Origin: Prostheceraeus crozeri | Taxonomy: Eukaryota; Platyhelminthes; Polycladida; Euryleptidae | Direction of reading: 5' to 3' | DNA: 64,000 nt | Assembly (NCBI GenBank): GCA_907163375.1 | Contig: CAJQUW010009011.1 | Coordinates: forward strand, 186,001 to 250,000 | In this document: positions 38,911 to 52,474 of the stretch, in pieces | How positions within the stretch are numbered: the stretch's first letter is position 1 | Layout of the letters: every line of letters starts with the position of its first letter | The notes under the pieces: model-generated | Databases searched by the model: none | Seen by the model: the letters and a program-made list of their open reading frames with translations, nothing else | Told to the model about the DNA's origin: nothing | Made by a program: the position numbers and the translations under genes

Positions 38911-41900
38911 AGGTAATTTCTAACCGCAGAATTACATTTACACGTTAGATTATTGCCAAGCTTGTCAATCGCGTTTGGCGTGGCCGTGCAACGGTGGGGA
39001 CAGCGATGTACATGTGCAACCATATGGCCAGGCTTCGTACTTATTACAAAGAAACAATCTGCATGATCAAAAGTAAAGACGCGGCTCATTTTTCTGTTCA
39101 GAGAAGTCATTTAGTCATGGTGAATTGTAAGTTAACTTCACTCTGGTTTTATCTAAGAATGAAACAATTGGTTTTCATTTGTGCTATAACATGCACTCTT
39201 CAGATGTAATAATCAACTTACATAAAATAATGCAATGAAGTCTAATTGAAAGAATTGTATCAACAGGGTGCTCTTATTTACAACTGTGTTTTGTAAAACA
39301 TCTGAAAAAGTAGAATAGACTATTATTTGTTGCAATTTGGACGCTGTTTTCAGACATATACAAAAATTCCTTGATTTATCATTAAAATGCGTTTTGGTTC
39401 TGTAATTACTAAAAAGAGGAAATGAAAAGGAATATGTGTTGCTCGCTTACAAATATTTTCAAATTCATGCAATATCAGCTGATTTTCACTGGTTTCGTTG
39501 CATACAAGGTAAAAACACGTCTATTTCTTATCTAGCCCTTTATAATATTAGATATCTTTGCCCAATGTGTATACACTTTCGATCTTATTAAATGAACTCA
39601 AGGAAGATACATTCGGAATTATTTCCAAATGTGAGATATGCAAATTTTTGCAGTTTTGCAGAAATTACAACGGAATCACTGATCATGACAGTAATACAGA
39701 AGGAAATGATATTATTTTACAGATCGTCCGTGTCATGACTGCCTTGGAGAGGTAATGTTTGCTATATATGCAACTCGATGACCCTATTTCCGGAAAATTT
39801 TCATCACTAGTGTTACCTCAAAATCGTGTCCCGATAAGGGTTAACAAATTCAGTGAGAATCCGAATATTACACTGAGCAAGTGGCTATTAATAAGGCTAA
39901 ACCATGTCAACAACGCTCTTCGAGCTATTCACCAGGCTGAAACTACAACATGGATCCATGTATTGCAAATAATTAACAGAGGGCATTTTAGGTCCAAGTG
40001 GAATCGATCATCGGATGTCTGTCAATGTCAAAGATGTTTCCAATGTGCATTATATAACATACGCAGTAGATTTTGTTTGTTTTTATTTGCTTAAGCCAAT
40101 TTCATATCAAATTTTCTGATAATTCATATATATTTTTTTTCTGTTGTATCAGGAGCCTGTTTCATAAAATTAAGCAGTCTGATATGTATCAGTAACATTT
40201 TCAGCAGTGAAATATAAAGCACTGATTTAAATTGCGTTTGATAAAAATTAATTTTCCGACTGAAGATTAAGCAGTCTAAATTAATCAATGATACATATAG
40301 CGTTTCATAAAGATTTCGGACTGATGAAAACACTGATATATAGCCTATCAGTGTGATTGAGTGATTAAAACAATTGTGGATAATTCTTCGTAAATAAAAT
40401 AATTTTTGACAGCATAGAGTAAATATGTAGGTAGAGTGTCGACTTAAAAAAGTATCTGTATACAGTGAAAATTTTATATGAAAAGATTCAGTTTTTTTCG
40501 GAGATTACGTTCCTGCGGTCCAAAACTTTATTTGAGCAGCTTTGAAAAACCTCTATATTTGCCAATTTAATTACTACCGACATGACTCCCCGTTGTAAGA
40601 AGTATGAAACAAGTTGGATATCAAAAGGAATGAATATTCGCTAACAAGCATCGCAACTAAGCGGAAATTGTGCTGATGATCAAGAAAATGTAATGAACGG
40701 CATTATAATGGAAGTCTTCATAAAAAGTTGAGATTTTATTGTGCTGTCGTGGCTGAAATTTCATATTTTTGATTCAATTTTCATAGACATGAATTTATGA
40801 TTGAGTAAATTCATGTTTCACTTCTTGAATCTGAATAGTGATGTGCACCCATTTACATCTTTCAAAGTTAATGAAAATCATTGTCTTTGATTCTGTTATT
40901 TTGCTCTACCAGCTGCTTGAGATAAGATCGCGCTTAAAAAGATTCTCTTGTGGTTCAGCATGAAAGCAATGGGGTCATCGAGTTGCTAATTTAACAGACA
41001 TTACCGCTCCGAGGCTGTCATGACACGGACAATCTGTAAAATAATCTCATTTCCATCTGCTTTATGCTGTCATAATCAGTCAATTCCGTTGTAATTTCTT
41101 CAAACTGCACAAATGCGCATATCTCACATTAGGAGACAATTCCAACTGTATTCACCTCGAGTTCATTTAATAAAATCGAAAGTGTATATACATTGGGGAT
41201 TTAATAAATGCGGAGTTTCCACTCTACCTAATATACCTACTCTATGTTTGACAGTAATTGAAATAATAATTAGAGAAGTCAATCTGAGGCAAATGGTGAA
41301 ATATTTGAGAATCTTTTTTTCTAGCTGCCATCGATGTATATAAAAGCCAATACCTCAACGTCTTTTAATATTGAAATGATTTCATGACATGCCGTACCTC
41401 ATTACACGAAAGAAATCGAAGCCCTCAAAGCAACCCTTTATAATTTTGCTGTTGCCGGACGTTTTATCGTCACAGCATTGCCACTTTTCAAGGGAAGAAT
41501 TTTTCAATAAACAGTATCCAAATTTACCATTCTGACAAATAGTTTGTAACTGACACTAAAATTGAAAATCAAAAGCCGTTTTCCCATTTTTAAGTTGTAT
41601 TTGCAATCATTTCTCCGATATTTTAAGTTTCTATAACTTTCTCGATGATCATTCACAGATTTATCAACCTCAAGATGTTGATAGAAATTTTCACATTTCT
41701 ATTAGTGAATTTCCATATTTTCAATTTTCGCGCGCTACTGATACTTCTTTGTGAAACGCAATTCTTTTCAGACTGCTTAAAATACTGATTTTAAGCAGTG
41801 TGGGACTGATATAAATCACTGCTTAATATTTGGTTTTGTGAAACGCTGTTAATTTCGACTGCTTTCAATCACTGATTTAAATCACTGCTTTATATTTATT

Positions 41901-41964
41901 TTATGAAACGCAGAAAATTTTCCACACTGATAAAACCACTGATTTATTTTATGAAACAGGCCCC
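38911..41964 (+). repeat. Array unit G
   Basis: 3,054 bp; MITE 40153-41963. First copy with GGAGCC in place of GGGGCC at the left MITE end, shared with H, I and J. Confidence 0.95.
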
Positions 41965-44900
41965 AGGTAATTTCTAACCGCAGAATTACATTTACACGTT
42001 AGATTATTGCCAAGCTTGTCAATCGCGTTTGGCGTGGCCGTGCAACGGTGGGGACAGCGATGTACATGTGCAACCATATGGCCAGGCTTCGTACTTATTA
42101 CAAAGAAACAATCTGCATGATCAAAAGTAAAGACGCGGCTCATTTTTCTGTTCAGAGAAGTCATTTAGTCATGGTGAATTGTAAGTTAACTTCACTCTGG
42201 TTTTATCTAAGAATGAAACAATTGGTTTTCATTTGTGCTATAACATGCACTCTTCAGATGTAATAATCAACTTACATAAAATAATGCAATGAAGTCTAAT
42301 TGAAAGAATTGTATCAACAGGGTGCTCTTATTTACAACTGTGTTTTGTAAAACATCTGAAAAAGTAGAATAGACTATTATTTGTTGCAATTTGGACGCTG
42401 TTTTCAGACATATACAAAAATTCCTTGATTTATCATTAAAATGCGTTTTGGTTCTGTAATTACTAAAAAGAGGAAATGAAAAGGAATATGTGTTGCTCGC
42501 TTACAAATATTTTCAAATTCATGCAATATCAGCTGATTTTCACTGGTTTCGTTGCATACAAGGTAAAAACACGTCTATTTCTTATCTAGCCCTTTATAAT
42601 ATTAGATATCTTTGCCCAATGTGTATACACTTTCGATCTTATTAAATGAACTCAAGGAAGATACATTCGGAATTATTTCCAAATGTGAGATATGCAAATT
42701 TTTGCAGTTTTGCAGAAATTACAACGGAATCACTGATCATGACAGTAATACAGAAGGAAATGATATTATTTTACAGATCGTCCGTGTCATGACTGCCTTG
42801 GAGAGGTAATGTTTGCTATATATGCAACTCGATGACCCTATTTCCGGAAAATTTTCATCACTAGTGTTACCTCAAAATCGTGTCCCGATAAGGGTTAACA
42901 AATTCAGTGAGAATCCGAATATTACACTGAGCAAGTGGCTATTAATAAGGCTAAACCATGTCAACAACGCTCTTCGAGCTATTCACCAGGCTGAAACTAC
43001 AACATGGATCCATGTATTGCAAATAATTAACAGAGGGCATTTTAGGTCCAAGTGGAATCGATCATCGGATGTCTGTCAATGTCAAAGATGTTTCCAATGT
43101 GCATTATATAACATACGCAGTAGATTTTGTTTGTTTTTATTTGCTTAAGCCAATTTCATATCAAATTTTCTGATAATTCATATATATTTTTTTTCTGTTG
43201 TATCAGGAGCCTGTTTCATAAAATTAAGCAGTCTGATATGTATCAGTAACATTTTCAGCAGTGAAATATAAAGCACTGATTTAAATTGCGTTTGATAAAA
43301 ATTAATTTTCCGACTGAAGATTAAGCAGTCTAAATTAATCAATGATACATATAGCGTTTCATAAAGATTTCGGACTGATGAAAACACTGATATATAGCCT
43401 ATCAGTGTGATTGAGTGATTAAAACAATTGTGGATAATTCTTCGTAAATAAAATAATTTTTGACAGCATAGAGTAAATATGTAGGTAGAGTGTCGACTTA
43501 AAAAAGTATCTGTATACAGTGAAAATTTTATATGAAAAGATTCAGTTTTTTTCGGAGATTACGTTCCTGCGGTCCAAAACTTTATTTGAGCAGCTTTGAA
43601 AAACCTCTATATTTGCCAATTTAATTACTACCGACATGACTCCCCGTTGTAAGAAGTATGAAACAAGTTGGATATCAAAAGGAATGAATATTCGCTAACA
43701 AGCATCGCAACTAAGCGGAAATTGTGCTGATGATCAAGAAAATGTAATGAACGGCATTATAATGGAAGTCTTCATAAAAAGTTGAGATTTTATTGTGCTG
43801 TCGTGGCTGAAATTTCATATTTTTGATTCAATTTTCATAGACATGAATTTATGATTGAGTAAATTCATGTTTCACTTCTTGAATCTGAATAGTGATGTGC
43901 ACCCATTTACATCTTTCAAAGTTAATGAAAATCATTGTCTTTGATTCTGTTATTTTGCTCTACCAGCTGCTTGAGATAAGATCGCGCTTAAAAAGATTCT
44001 CTTGTGGTTCAGCATGAAAGCAATGGGGTCATCGAGTTGCTAATTTAACAGACATTACCGCTCCGAGGCTGTCATGACACGGACAATCTGTAAAATAATC
44101 TCATTTCCATCTGCTTTATGCTGTCATAATCAGTCAATTCCGTTGTAATTTCTTCAAACTGCACAAATGCGCATATCTCACATTAGGAGACAATTCCAAC
44201 TGTATTCACCTCGAGTTCATTTAATAAAATCGAAAGTGTATATACATTGGGGATTTAATAAATGCGGAGTTTCCACTCTACCTAATATACCTACTCTATG
44301 TTTGACAGTAATTGAAATAATAATTAGAGAAGTCAATCTGAGGCAAATGGTGAAATATTTGAGAATCTTTTTTTCTAGCTGCCATCGATGTATATAAAAG
44401 CCAATACCTCAACGTCTTTTAATATTGAAATGATTTCATGACATGCCGTACCTCATTACACGAAAGAAATCGAAGCCCTCAAAGCAACCCTTTATAATTT
44501 TGCTGTTGCCGGACGTTTTATCGTCACAGCATTGCCACTTTTCAAGGGAAGAATTTTTCAATAAACAGTATCCAAATTTACCATTCTGACAAATAGTTTG
44601 TAACTGACACTAAAATTGAAAATCAAAAGCCGTTTTCCCATTTTTAAGTTGTATTTGCAATCATTTCTCCGATATTTTAAGTTTCTATAACTTTCTCGAT
44701 GATCATTCACAGATTTATCAACCTCAAGATGTTGATAGAAATTTTCACATTTCTATTAGTGAATTTCCATATTTTCAATTTTCGCGCGCTACTGATACTT
44801 CTTTGTGAAACGCAATTCTTTTTCAGACTGCTTAAAATACTGATTTTAAGCAGTGTGGGACTGATATAAATCACTGCTTAATATTTGGTTTTGTGAAACG

Positions 44901-45019
44901 CTGTTAATTTCGACTGCTTTCAATCACTGATTTAAATCACTGCTTTATATTTATTTTATGAAACGCAGAAAATTTTCCACACTGATAAAACCACTGATTT
45001 ATTTTATGAAACAGGCCCC
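41965..45019 (+). repeat. Array unit H
   Basis: 3,055 bp; MITE 43207-45018, with the GGAGCC variant. Confidence 0.95.
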
Positions 45020-48000
45020 AGGTAATTTCTAACCGCAGAATTACATTTACACGTTAGATTATTGCCAAGCTTGTCAATCGCGTTTGGCGTGGCCGTGCAA
45101 CGGTGGGGACAGCGATGTACATGTGCAACCATATGGCCAGGCTTCGTACTTATTACAAAGAAACAATCTGCATGATCAAAAGTAAAGACGCGGCTCATTT
45201 TTCTGTTCAGAGAAGTCATTTAGTCATGGTGAATTGTAAGTTAACTTCACTCTGGTTTTATCTAAGAATGAAACAATTGGTTTTCATTTGTGCTATAACA
45301 TGCACTCTTCAGATGTAATAATCAACTTACATAAAATAATGCAATGAAGTCTAATTGAAAGAATTGTATCAACAGGGTGCTCTTATTTACAACTGTGTTT
45401 TGTAAAACATCTGAAAAAGTAGAATAGACTATTATTTGTTGCAATTTGGACGCTGTTTTCAGACATATACAAAAATTCCTTGATTTATCATTAAAATGCG
45501 TTTTGGTTCTGTAATTACTAAAAAGAGGAAATGAAAAGGAATATGTGTTGCTCGCTTACAAATATTTTCAAATTCATGCAATATCAGCTGATTTTCACTG
45601 GTTTCGTTGCATACAAGGTAAAAACACGTCTATTTCTTATCTAGCCCTTTATAATATTAGATATCTTTGCCCAATGTGTATACACTTTCGATCTTATTAA
45701 ATGAACTCAAGGAAGATACATTCGGAATTATTTCCAAATGTGAGATATGCAAATTTTTGCAGTTTTGCAGAAATTACAACGGAATCACTGATCATGACAG
45801 TAATACAGAAGGAAATGATATTATTTTACAGATCGTCCGTGTCATGACTGCCTTGGAGAGGTAATGTTTGCTATATATGCAACTCGATGACCCTATTTCC
45901 GGAAAATTTTCATCACTAGTGTTACCTCAAAATCGTGTCCCGATAAGGGTTAACAAATTCAGTGAGAATCCGAATATTACACTGAGCAAGTGGCTATTAA
46001 TAAGGCTAAACCATGTCAACAACGCTCTTCGAGCTATTCACCAGGCTGAAACTACAACATGGATCCATGTATTGCAAATAATTAACAGAGGGCATTTTAG
46101 GTCCAAGTGGAATCGATCATCGGATGTCTGTCAATGTCAAAGATGTTTCCAATGTGCATTATATAACATACGCAGTAGATTTTGTTTGTTTTTATTTGCT
46201 TAAGCCAATTTCATATCAAATTTTCTGATAATTCATATATATTTTTTTTCTGTTGTATCAGGAGCCTGTTTCATAAAATTAAGCAGTCTGATATGTATCA
46301 GTAACATTTTCAGCAGTGAAATATAAAGCACTGATTTAAATTGCGTTTGATAAAAATTAATTTTCCGACTGAAGATTAAGCAGTCTAAATTAATCAATGA
46401 TACATATAGCGTTTCATAAAGATTTCGGACTGATGAAAACACTGATATATAGCCTATCAGTGTGATTGAGTGATTAAAACAATTGTGGATAATTCTTCGT
46501 AAATAAAATAATTTTTGACAGCATAGAGTAAATATGTAGGTAGAGTGTCGACTTAAAAAAGTATCTGTATACAGTGAAAATTTTATATGAAAAGATTCAG
46601 TTTTTTTCGGAGATTACGTTCCTGCGGTCCAAAACTTTATTTGAGCAGCTTTGAAAAACCTCTATATTTGCCAATTTAATTACTACCGACATGACTCCCC
46701 GTTGTAAGAAGTATGAAACAAGTTGGATATCAAAAGGAATGAATATTCGCTAACAAGCATCGCAACTAAGCGGAAATTGTGCTGATGATCAAGAAAATGT
46801 AATGAACGGCATTATAATGGAAGTCTTCATAAAAAGTTGAGATTTTATTGTGCTGTCGTGGCTGAAATTTCATATTTTTGATTCAATTTTCATAGACATG
46901 AATTTATGATTGAGTAAATTCATGTTTCACTTCTTGAATCTGAATAGTGATGTGCACCCATTTACATCTTTCAAAGTTAATGAAAATCATTGTCTTTGAT
47001 TCTGTTATTTTGCTCTACCAGCTGCTTGAGATAAGATCGCGCTTAAAAAGATTCTCTTGTGGTTCAGCATGAAAGCAATGGGGTCATCGAGTTGCTAATT
47101 TAACAGACATTACCGCTCCGAGGCTGTCATGACACGGACAATCTGTAAAATAATCTCATTTCCATCTGCTTTATGCTGTCATAATCAGTCAATTCCGTTG
47201 TAATTTCTTCAAACTGCACAAATGCGCATATCTCACATTAGGAGACAATTCCAACTGTATTCACCTCGAGTTCATTTAATAAAATCGAAAGTGTATATAC
47301 ATTGGGGATTTAATAAATGCGGAGTTTCCACTCTACCTAATATACCTACTCTATGTTTGACAGTAATTGAAATAATAATTAGAGAAGTCAATCTGAGGCA
47401 AATGGTGAAATATTTGAGAATCTTTTTTTTCTAGCTGCCATCGATGTATATAAAAGCCAATACCTCAACGTCTTTTAATATTGAAATGATTTCATGACAT
47501 GCCGTACCTCATTACACGAAAGAAATCGAAGCCCTCAAAGCAACCCTTTATAATTTTGCTGTTGCCGGACGTTTTATCGTCACAGCATTGCCACTTTTCA
47601 AGGGAAGAATTTTTCAATAAACAGTATCCAAATTTACCATTCTGACAAATAGTTTGTAACTGACACTAAAATTGAAAATCAAAAGCCGTTTTCCCATTTT
47701 TAAGTTGTATTTGCAATCATTTCTCCGATATTTTAAGTTTCTATAACTTTCTCGATGATCATTCACAGATTTATCAACCTCAAGATGTTGATAGAAATTT
47801 TCACATTTCTATTAGTGAATTTCCATATTTTCAATTTTCGCGCGCTACTGATACTTCTTTGTGAAACGCAATTCTTTTTCAGACTGCTTAAAATACTGAT
47901 TTTAAGCAGTGTGGGACTGATATAAATCACTGCTTAATATTTGGTTTTGTGAAACGCTGTTAATTTCGACTGCTTTCAATCACTGATTTAAATCACTGCT

Positions 48001-48075
48001 TTATATTTATTTTATGAAACGCAGAAAATTTTCCACACTGATAAAACCACTGATTTATTTTATGAAACAGGCCCC
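45020..48075 (+). repeat. Array unit I
   Basis: 3,056 bp; MITE 46262-48074, with the GGAGCC variant. One extra T in the run near 47425. Confidence 0.95.
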
Positions 48076-48930
48076 AGGTAATTTCTAACCGCAGAATTAC
48101 ATTTACACGTTAGATTATTGCCAAGCTTGTCAATCGCGTTTGGCGTGGCCGTGCAACGGTGGGGACAGCGATGTACATGTGCAACCATATGGCCAGGCTT
48201 CGTACTTATTACAAAGAAACAATCTGCATGATCAAAAGTAAAGACGCGGCTCATTTTTCTGTTCAGAGAAGTCATTTAGTCATGGTGAATTGTAAGTTAA
48301 CTTCACTCTGGTTTTATCTAAGAATGAAACAATTGGTTTTCATTTGTGCTATAACATGCACTCTTCAGATGTAATAATCAACTTACATAAAATAATGCAA
48401 TGAAGTCTAATTGAAAGAATTGTATCAACAGGGTGCTCTTATTTACAACTGTGTTTTGTAAAACATCTGAAAAAGTAGAATAGACTATTATTTGTTGCAA
48501 TTTGGACGCTGTTTTCAGACATATACAAAAATTCCTTGATTTATCATTAAAATGCGTTTTGGTTCTGTAATTACTAAAAAGAGGAAATGAAAAGGAATAT
48601 GTGTTGCTCGCTTACAAATATTTTCAAATTCATGCAATATCAGCTGATTTTCACTGGTTTCGTTGCATACAAGGTAAAAACACGTCTATTTCTTATCTAG
48701 CCCTTTATAATATTAGATATCTTTGCCCAATGTGTATACACTTTCGATCTTATTAAATGAACTCAAGGAAGATACATTCGGAATTATTTCCAAATGTGAG
48801 ATATGCAAATTTTTGCAGTTTTGCAGAAATTACAACGGAATCACTGATCATGACAGTAATACAGAAGGAAATGATATTATTTTACAGATCGTCCGTGTCA
48901 TGACTGCCTTGGAGAGGTAATGTTTGCTAT

Positions 48931-48996
48931 ACGGAGGGCGACCCAGTCTGCGCTGATTGGTTGATTACGGTAGTCAATAGCAATCAGGAAAACACA
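48931..48996 (+). repeat. Left TIR of ISL2EU element
   Basis: Imperfect inverted match to 52407-52474. Starts ACGGAGGGCGACC, against ACGCCGGGTGACC at the other end. Confidence 0.8.
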
Positions 48997-49074
48997 GCTG
49001 TCTCAAGTCGGCTTTCTCTACTGCTTCGGCGATGCGTTAATGTCCTTGTGCGTGTTCACTGTTCTCTTTACAAT

Positions 49075-50454
49075 ATGCCTCAGTATTGCTGCGCTTATGG
49101 CTGTTCATCGTCCGGATTTGACAAGCAAAGATCTTTTTTCCGTTTTCGATTATCAACGAAACAAGCATGGGTACAACGAATTAACAGAACAAATTGGGTA
49201 CCATCGTCGACGTCAGTGTTATGCGATTTACATTTTGATCAATTAGATTTCGTCAATACAATATCTGATCGACCTACTCATTGTCAGAAACGAAGACTGA
49301 AGGAAGGTGCTATTCCAAGCAAGCAATTGCGGGGTGAGACGGAAGATAATACGAAGCGGAGTAGACTTACCCGAAATTCACTTGGTGAACGTAACTGCAT
49401 TTCACAACCTACATCTTCCTGTATTACGAATGAGACGCTGAATCATTCAACGGACGATAATCTATCCTGTGAGACCGCAGATGCATCAGTATCATGCGAA
49501 TTTGATATGGAGCTCATCAATGCTAAGTCAGTGATTTGCAACCTAAGAAAAAGGGTGTTTTCATTTCAAACATTGAATGATGAAAATTGCATTATGTATA
49601 CAGGTCTCGATAAGAAGACATTTACTGTTGTGTCTAATTTACTGACTGATTTTCAGCCATTCCAATATTATACGGATAAACGATTAACATCTCTATCCTT
49701 CGATGATCAATTGCTATGCTGCTTGACCAAACTGAAACAAAACATCACCGATCAAGATCTTGCCTTTCGCTTCGCAGTGTGTCGCAAAACCGTGCACAAT
49801 ATATTTCTTACTTATATGAATGCACTTTATGAGGTACTTTACTTGGGAATAATGCATGAATCTTTACCTTCCTCTGAGAAGATTAAAAGAAGCTTGCCTT
49901 CTTCTTTTTCGGCATTTGCAAACTGCCGAATTGTAATTGACTGTACTGAGATCAGGATTGACAGTCCTAGAAGTGATTTGAACGCTATGTCTTCAACGTA
50001 TAGCAATTATAAGTCTTCATACACCGCGAAATTTCTTGTCGGTGTTGCGCCAAATGGCACGATTATTTTTGTCAGTGGAGCGTACAGTGGAAATACGAGC
50101 GACAAACTTCTAACTGTAGATTGTGGTATCCTATCGCATTTATCTGCCGGGGACATGATTCTTGCAGATAAGGGGTTTACTATACATGATGTCTTACCCT
50201 CAGGAGTTACTGTTAATATTCCTCCATTTCTTTCAAGTAAAAACAAGCAATTTACAGAAGCGGAATCCCGAAATACAAGAGACATTGCTAGGGCACGAAT
50301 ACATGTTGAGCGAGCAAACCAACGTATAAAGACTTATCGCATTTTGAATAATTTTCCATCTCATTATAGAACTTTGGCAACGAAATTATTTCGTGTGTGC
50401 TGTTCTCTTGTAAATTTACAAAGTCCTCTTATTCAAGGAATATTAAATGAATAG
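49075..50454 (+). CDS. ISL2EU transposase with THAP finger and DDE_Tnp_4 core
   Basis: An open frame of 459 codons. The ATG at 49075 is chosen because the THAP domain starts at the Met (MPQYCCAYGC); an earlier in-frame ATG-like start would only add an unlikely 38-residue leader. The C2CH zinc ligands are Cys5, Cys10, Cys50 and His53, and GAIPSK stands at the position of the AVPTIF-like motif. A helix-turn-helix (LTKLKQNITDQDLAFRF) precedes the catalytic core. The DDE triad reads Asp289 (VIDCTEI), Asp365 (LADKGF) and Glu412 (HVERANQR), with normal spacing, so the enzyme looks competent. AATAAA signals overlap at 50507-50516. It binds the element's ends and moves it in the nucleus. The gene faces the SWIM-YqaJ gene with a 280-bp gap. 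Confidence 0.9.
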   Translation: MPQYCCAYGCSSSGFDKQRSFFRFRLSTKQAWVQRINRTNWVPSSTSVLCDLHFDQLDFVNTISDRPTHCQKRRLKEGAIPSKQLRGETEDNTKRSRLTRNSLGERNCISQPTSSCITNETLNHSTDDNLSCETADASVSCEFDMELINAKSVICNLRKRVFSFQTLNDENCIMYTGLDKKTFTVVSNLLTDFQPFQYYTDKRLTSLSFDDQLLCCLTKLKQNITDQDLAFRFAVCRKTVHNIFLTYMNALYEVLYLGIMHESLPSSEKIKRSLPSSFSAFANCRIVIDCTEIRIDSPRSDLNAMSSTYSNYKSSYTAKFLVGVAPNGTIIFVSGAYSGNTSDKLLTVDCGILSHLSAGDMILADKGFTIHDVLPSGVTVNIPPFLSSKNKQFTEAESRNTRDIARARIHVERANQRIKTYRILNNFPSHYRTLATKLFRVCCSLVNLQSPLIQGILNE

Positions 50455-50734
50455 TATCTTCATAATTTGTTTTGTTTTAATTAGTCTGGGATAGTTTTGA
50501 GATGAAAATAAATAAATATATCAGAGACATTAAGGGCACAAAATTGCATACTTTTATCCTAAAGATTTATCTCAAAAAATGACCATTTACTCGTAGTACT
50601 TTGATTACCGTTATGAAAAGTTTTTTTAAAATTCCTTTAATTTGTGCAATAATGTAACTTTGTGATTCATGATATGATATCAAAAGCAATCATTTTCAAA
50701 AGCAAACAATGAATTGATAGATCAACATATCTGT

Positions 50735-52310
50735 CTAGGAGCTGATTTGACTTTTGCAGTGATGCAAAAATATATCAAAAAAGAAATTTTCAATGAGTAA
50801 AATGTTGTTTGCCCAGTTAGAATCTCGTAACACGCGCACTATATGGATATCCTTGGTAGTCCAAACAGTGAAATCGCACCATAGGAGATTTGCCGCATAC
50901 ATACAACCTTGAACCTGATGATAATAATCATGTTCACGATTTAAATCGAAGTCTTCAGTCAAAAAGAAAGTTTTAATTGTATTTTGCTGCTTTTCCATGT
51001 TAATGGCTTCCACTATCGTACTGAAGCGATATTTGTAAGGACATTTAATTTCTAAAGTTCCTTGGTCATCTAAATCACAGTTGTCTGTCACGATTCCATC
51101 AGGACTACCGCCTACACAACCATTGTTCAACAAATAAATACCACACTTTCGAACATGATATCCTGTAATATCACAATACCTTGACAGTGCCACATCCTCA
51201 TGAATGTTGCCCCAAATTATACAGTCTTTACTTTTCAAATTATATGCTCCACACAACGTCTTAAACAGAGATGGAGGAAATGATTTGATTCGTATTGCTC
51301 GTAGAACTCGTCCAAAGTTACTTGCGGTAATACGAAACTTTTTTGCGCGGAACCAATTTTCGTTGCTACTTTGTCCTCTAGTCAAAATTTCAATATCACT
51401 TATCTGATGAATATTCAACTTAAGTCGTTCACGAATATTCGCACAATCGTTAAAAATTAATGATTCCATTTCCAAAATTAATGATTCAGTCTTTGATGAA
51501 CTATTTGTTGAGCTAAAAGCGTCTTCCGATCGCAGAAGCCATTCCATACCGCATTCGATATTATTCTCCTTCAGTGATAATCGAAATTTTTCTTTTATAT
51601 TGATCGTCACCGGTTTGTTAGCATGCCGATGCATCAAGCAGAAAACTATTTAGAAAAATTGAAAAAGATGTTAATCATCCTCTTCGAATTATTTTTGAAG
51701 AGCGCCCTTGTCCCAATGTAATGACTCGCAATAGATGTTCATTGAAATGTCCTCGCGCAAAGACCAAACGATTTGGTGAATCCTTCATCAAATTTTGTTC
51801 TGCTCATAACATGTGAAGTTTCGTGTACCTAATTTGTGTGAATTATAATTGTATGTAATGCTCTCACGGATTTAAATGTGAGTCAATAAAGTCATTCTCT
51901 CTCTCTCTCTCTCTAGTAGCTCTGTAGTCGGGTTTCTTTTCTGGAAACAGATTTTCGAAATTGGCCGGTTTCAATTGATTCTTTTTTGGATGTTTCATCC
52001 ATGTCGATGGTAGATCGGTCTTTGATATGCCAGACTTCTCCGCATAAATTAATGCTGCAGCCATGTGTGAACAAAGCCATCTTCCACGCGGACACTCACA
52101 AATGCAAGAACTCAGCCTTCCATCAGCTAAGTTAATCGTAACAACATATGCTTTGTCTTTCATGGAGGCTTGGACAGAACTCTTGATCGTTTCTCCATTT
52201 ATTTCGAAGCTTAATACACGTTGTGCTTTATATTTCTCCTCTCCTCGGGTAAAAGTATTTACATCGTCTTTAAAGAAATGCAGTATGTCACTCAAAGTTA
52301 TTGCTTGCAT
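50735..52310 (-). pseudogene. SWIM-YqaJ protein of ISL2EU, interrupted by a LINE fragment
   Basis: The minus-strand frame starts at ATG 52310 (MQAITLSDILHFF). A SWIM zinc finger follows (Cys71, Cys73, Cys80, His82 in CECPRGRWLCSH). The frame is interrupted after KKPDYRA by the LINE piece 51623-51916. Beyond it the frame continues NKPVTINIKEKF and then shows a YqaJ-type nuclease domain: RITASNFG, WGNIHED, GGSPDGI, LEIKCPY and HQVQGCMYA, which carry the PD-(D/E)XK acidic and Lys positions. Leaving out the LINE and one TAGC copy gives exactly 426 codons including the stop, with no other break. Such a second protein is known from ISL2EU elements; its role in transposition is not established. The ATG at 51634 could start a YqaJ-only product but lies in LINE sequence. 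Confidence 0.8.
51623..51916 (+). mobile_element. 5'-truncated LINE 3' end inside the SWIM-YqaJ gene
   Basis: The 294-bp plus-strand piece encodes a C-terminal LINE ORF2 tail: DASSRKLFRKIEKD, HPLRIIFEE, then RAKTKRFGESFIKFC and a stop at about 51815. A short 3' UTR, AATAAAG and a (CT)n tail (51890-51914) follow. TAGC lies on both sides (51619-51622 and 51917-51920), a 4-bp target duplication. The C-terminal pattern with PRAKT and SFI fits CR1/Jockey-like non-LTR elements; the exact clade is not decided. Confidence 0.75.
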
Positions 52311-52406
52311 GACTGTCCGACGATAAATGAGTCACTATCAATGTCATTGACGAACTGCAATGAATTGCTAACAGTTGACTGACTTGCTCATTCATAACTC
52401 GATACT

Positions 52407-52474
52407 TGTGTTTTCCTGATTGCCATTCACAACCGATAACATCCAATCAAATCGCAGTTTCGGTCACCCGGCGT
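52407..52474 (-). repeat. Right TIR of ISL2EU element
   Basis: Imperfect inverted match to 48931-48996. Confidence 0.8.

Larger units (their letters stand above)
48931..52474. mobile_element. ISL2EU-type DNA transposon, nearly intact
   Basis: The 3,544-bp element has imperfect TIRs of about 66 bp (48931-48996 and 52407-52474); their inner 17 bp, GCAATCAGGAAAACACA, are identical. It carries two convergent genes: a THAP-DDE transposase and a SWIM-YqaJ protein. To my knowledge that pair is characteristic of the ISL2EU group within the PIF/Harbinger-ISL2EU lineage. Apart from a LINE fragment (51623-51916) both genes are open, so the insertion is young. Flanking bases AT/TA give no clean 2-bp duplication; instead a 222-bp piece of array unit is present on both sides. 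Confidence 0.8.
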
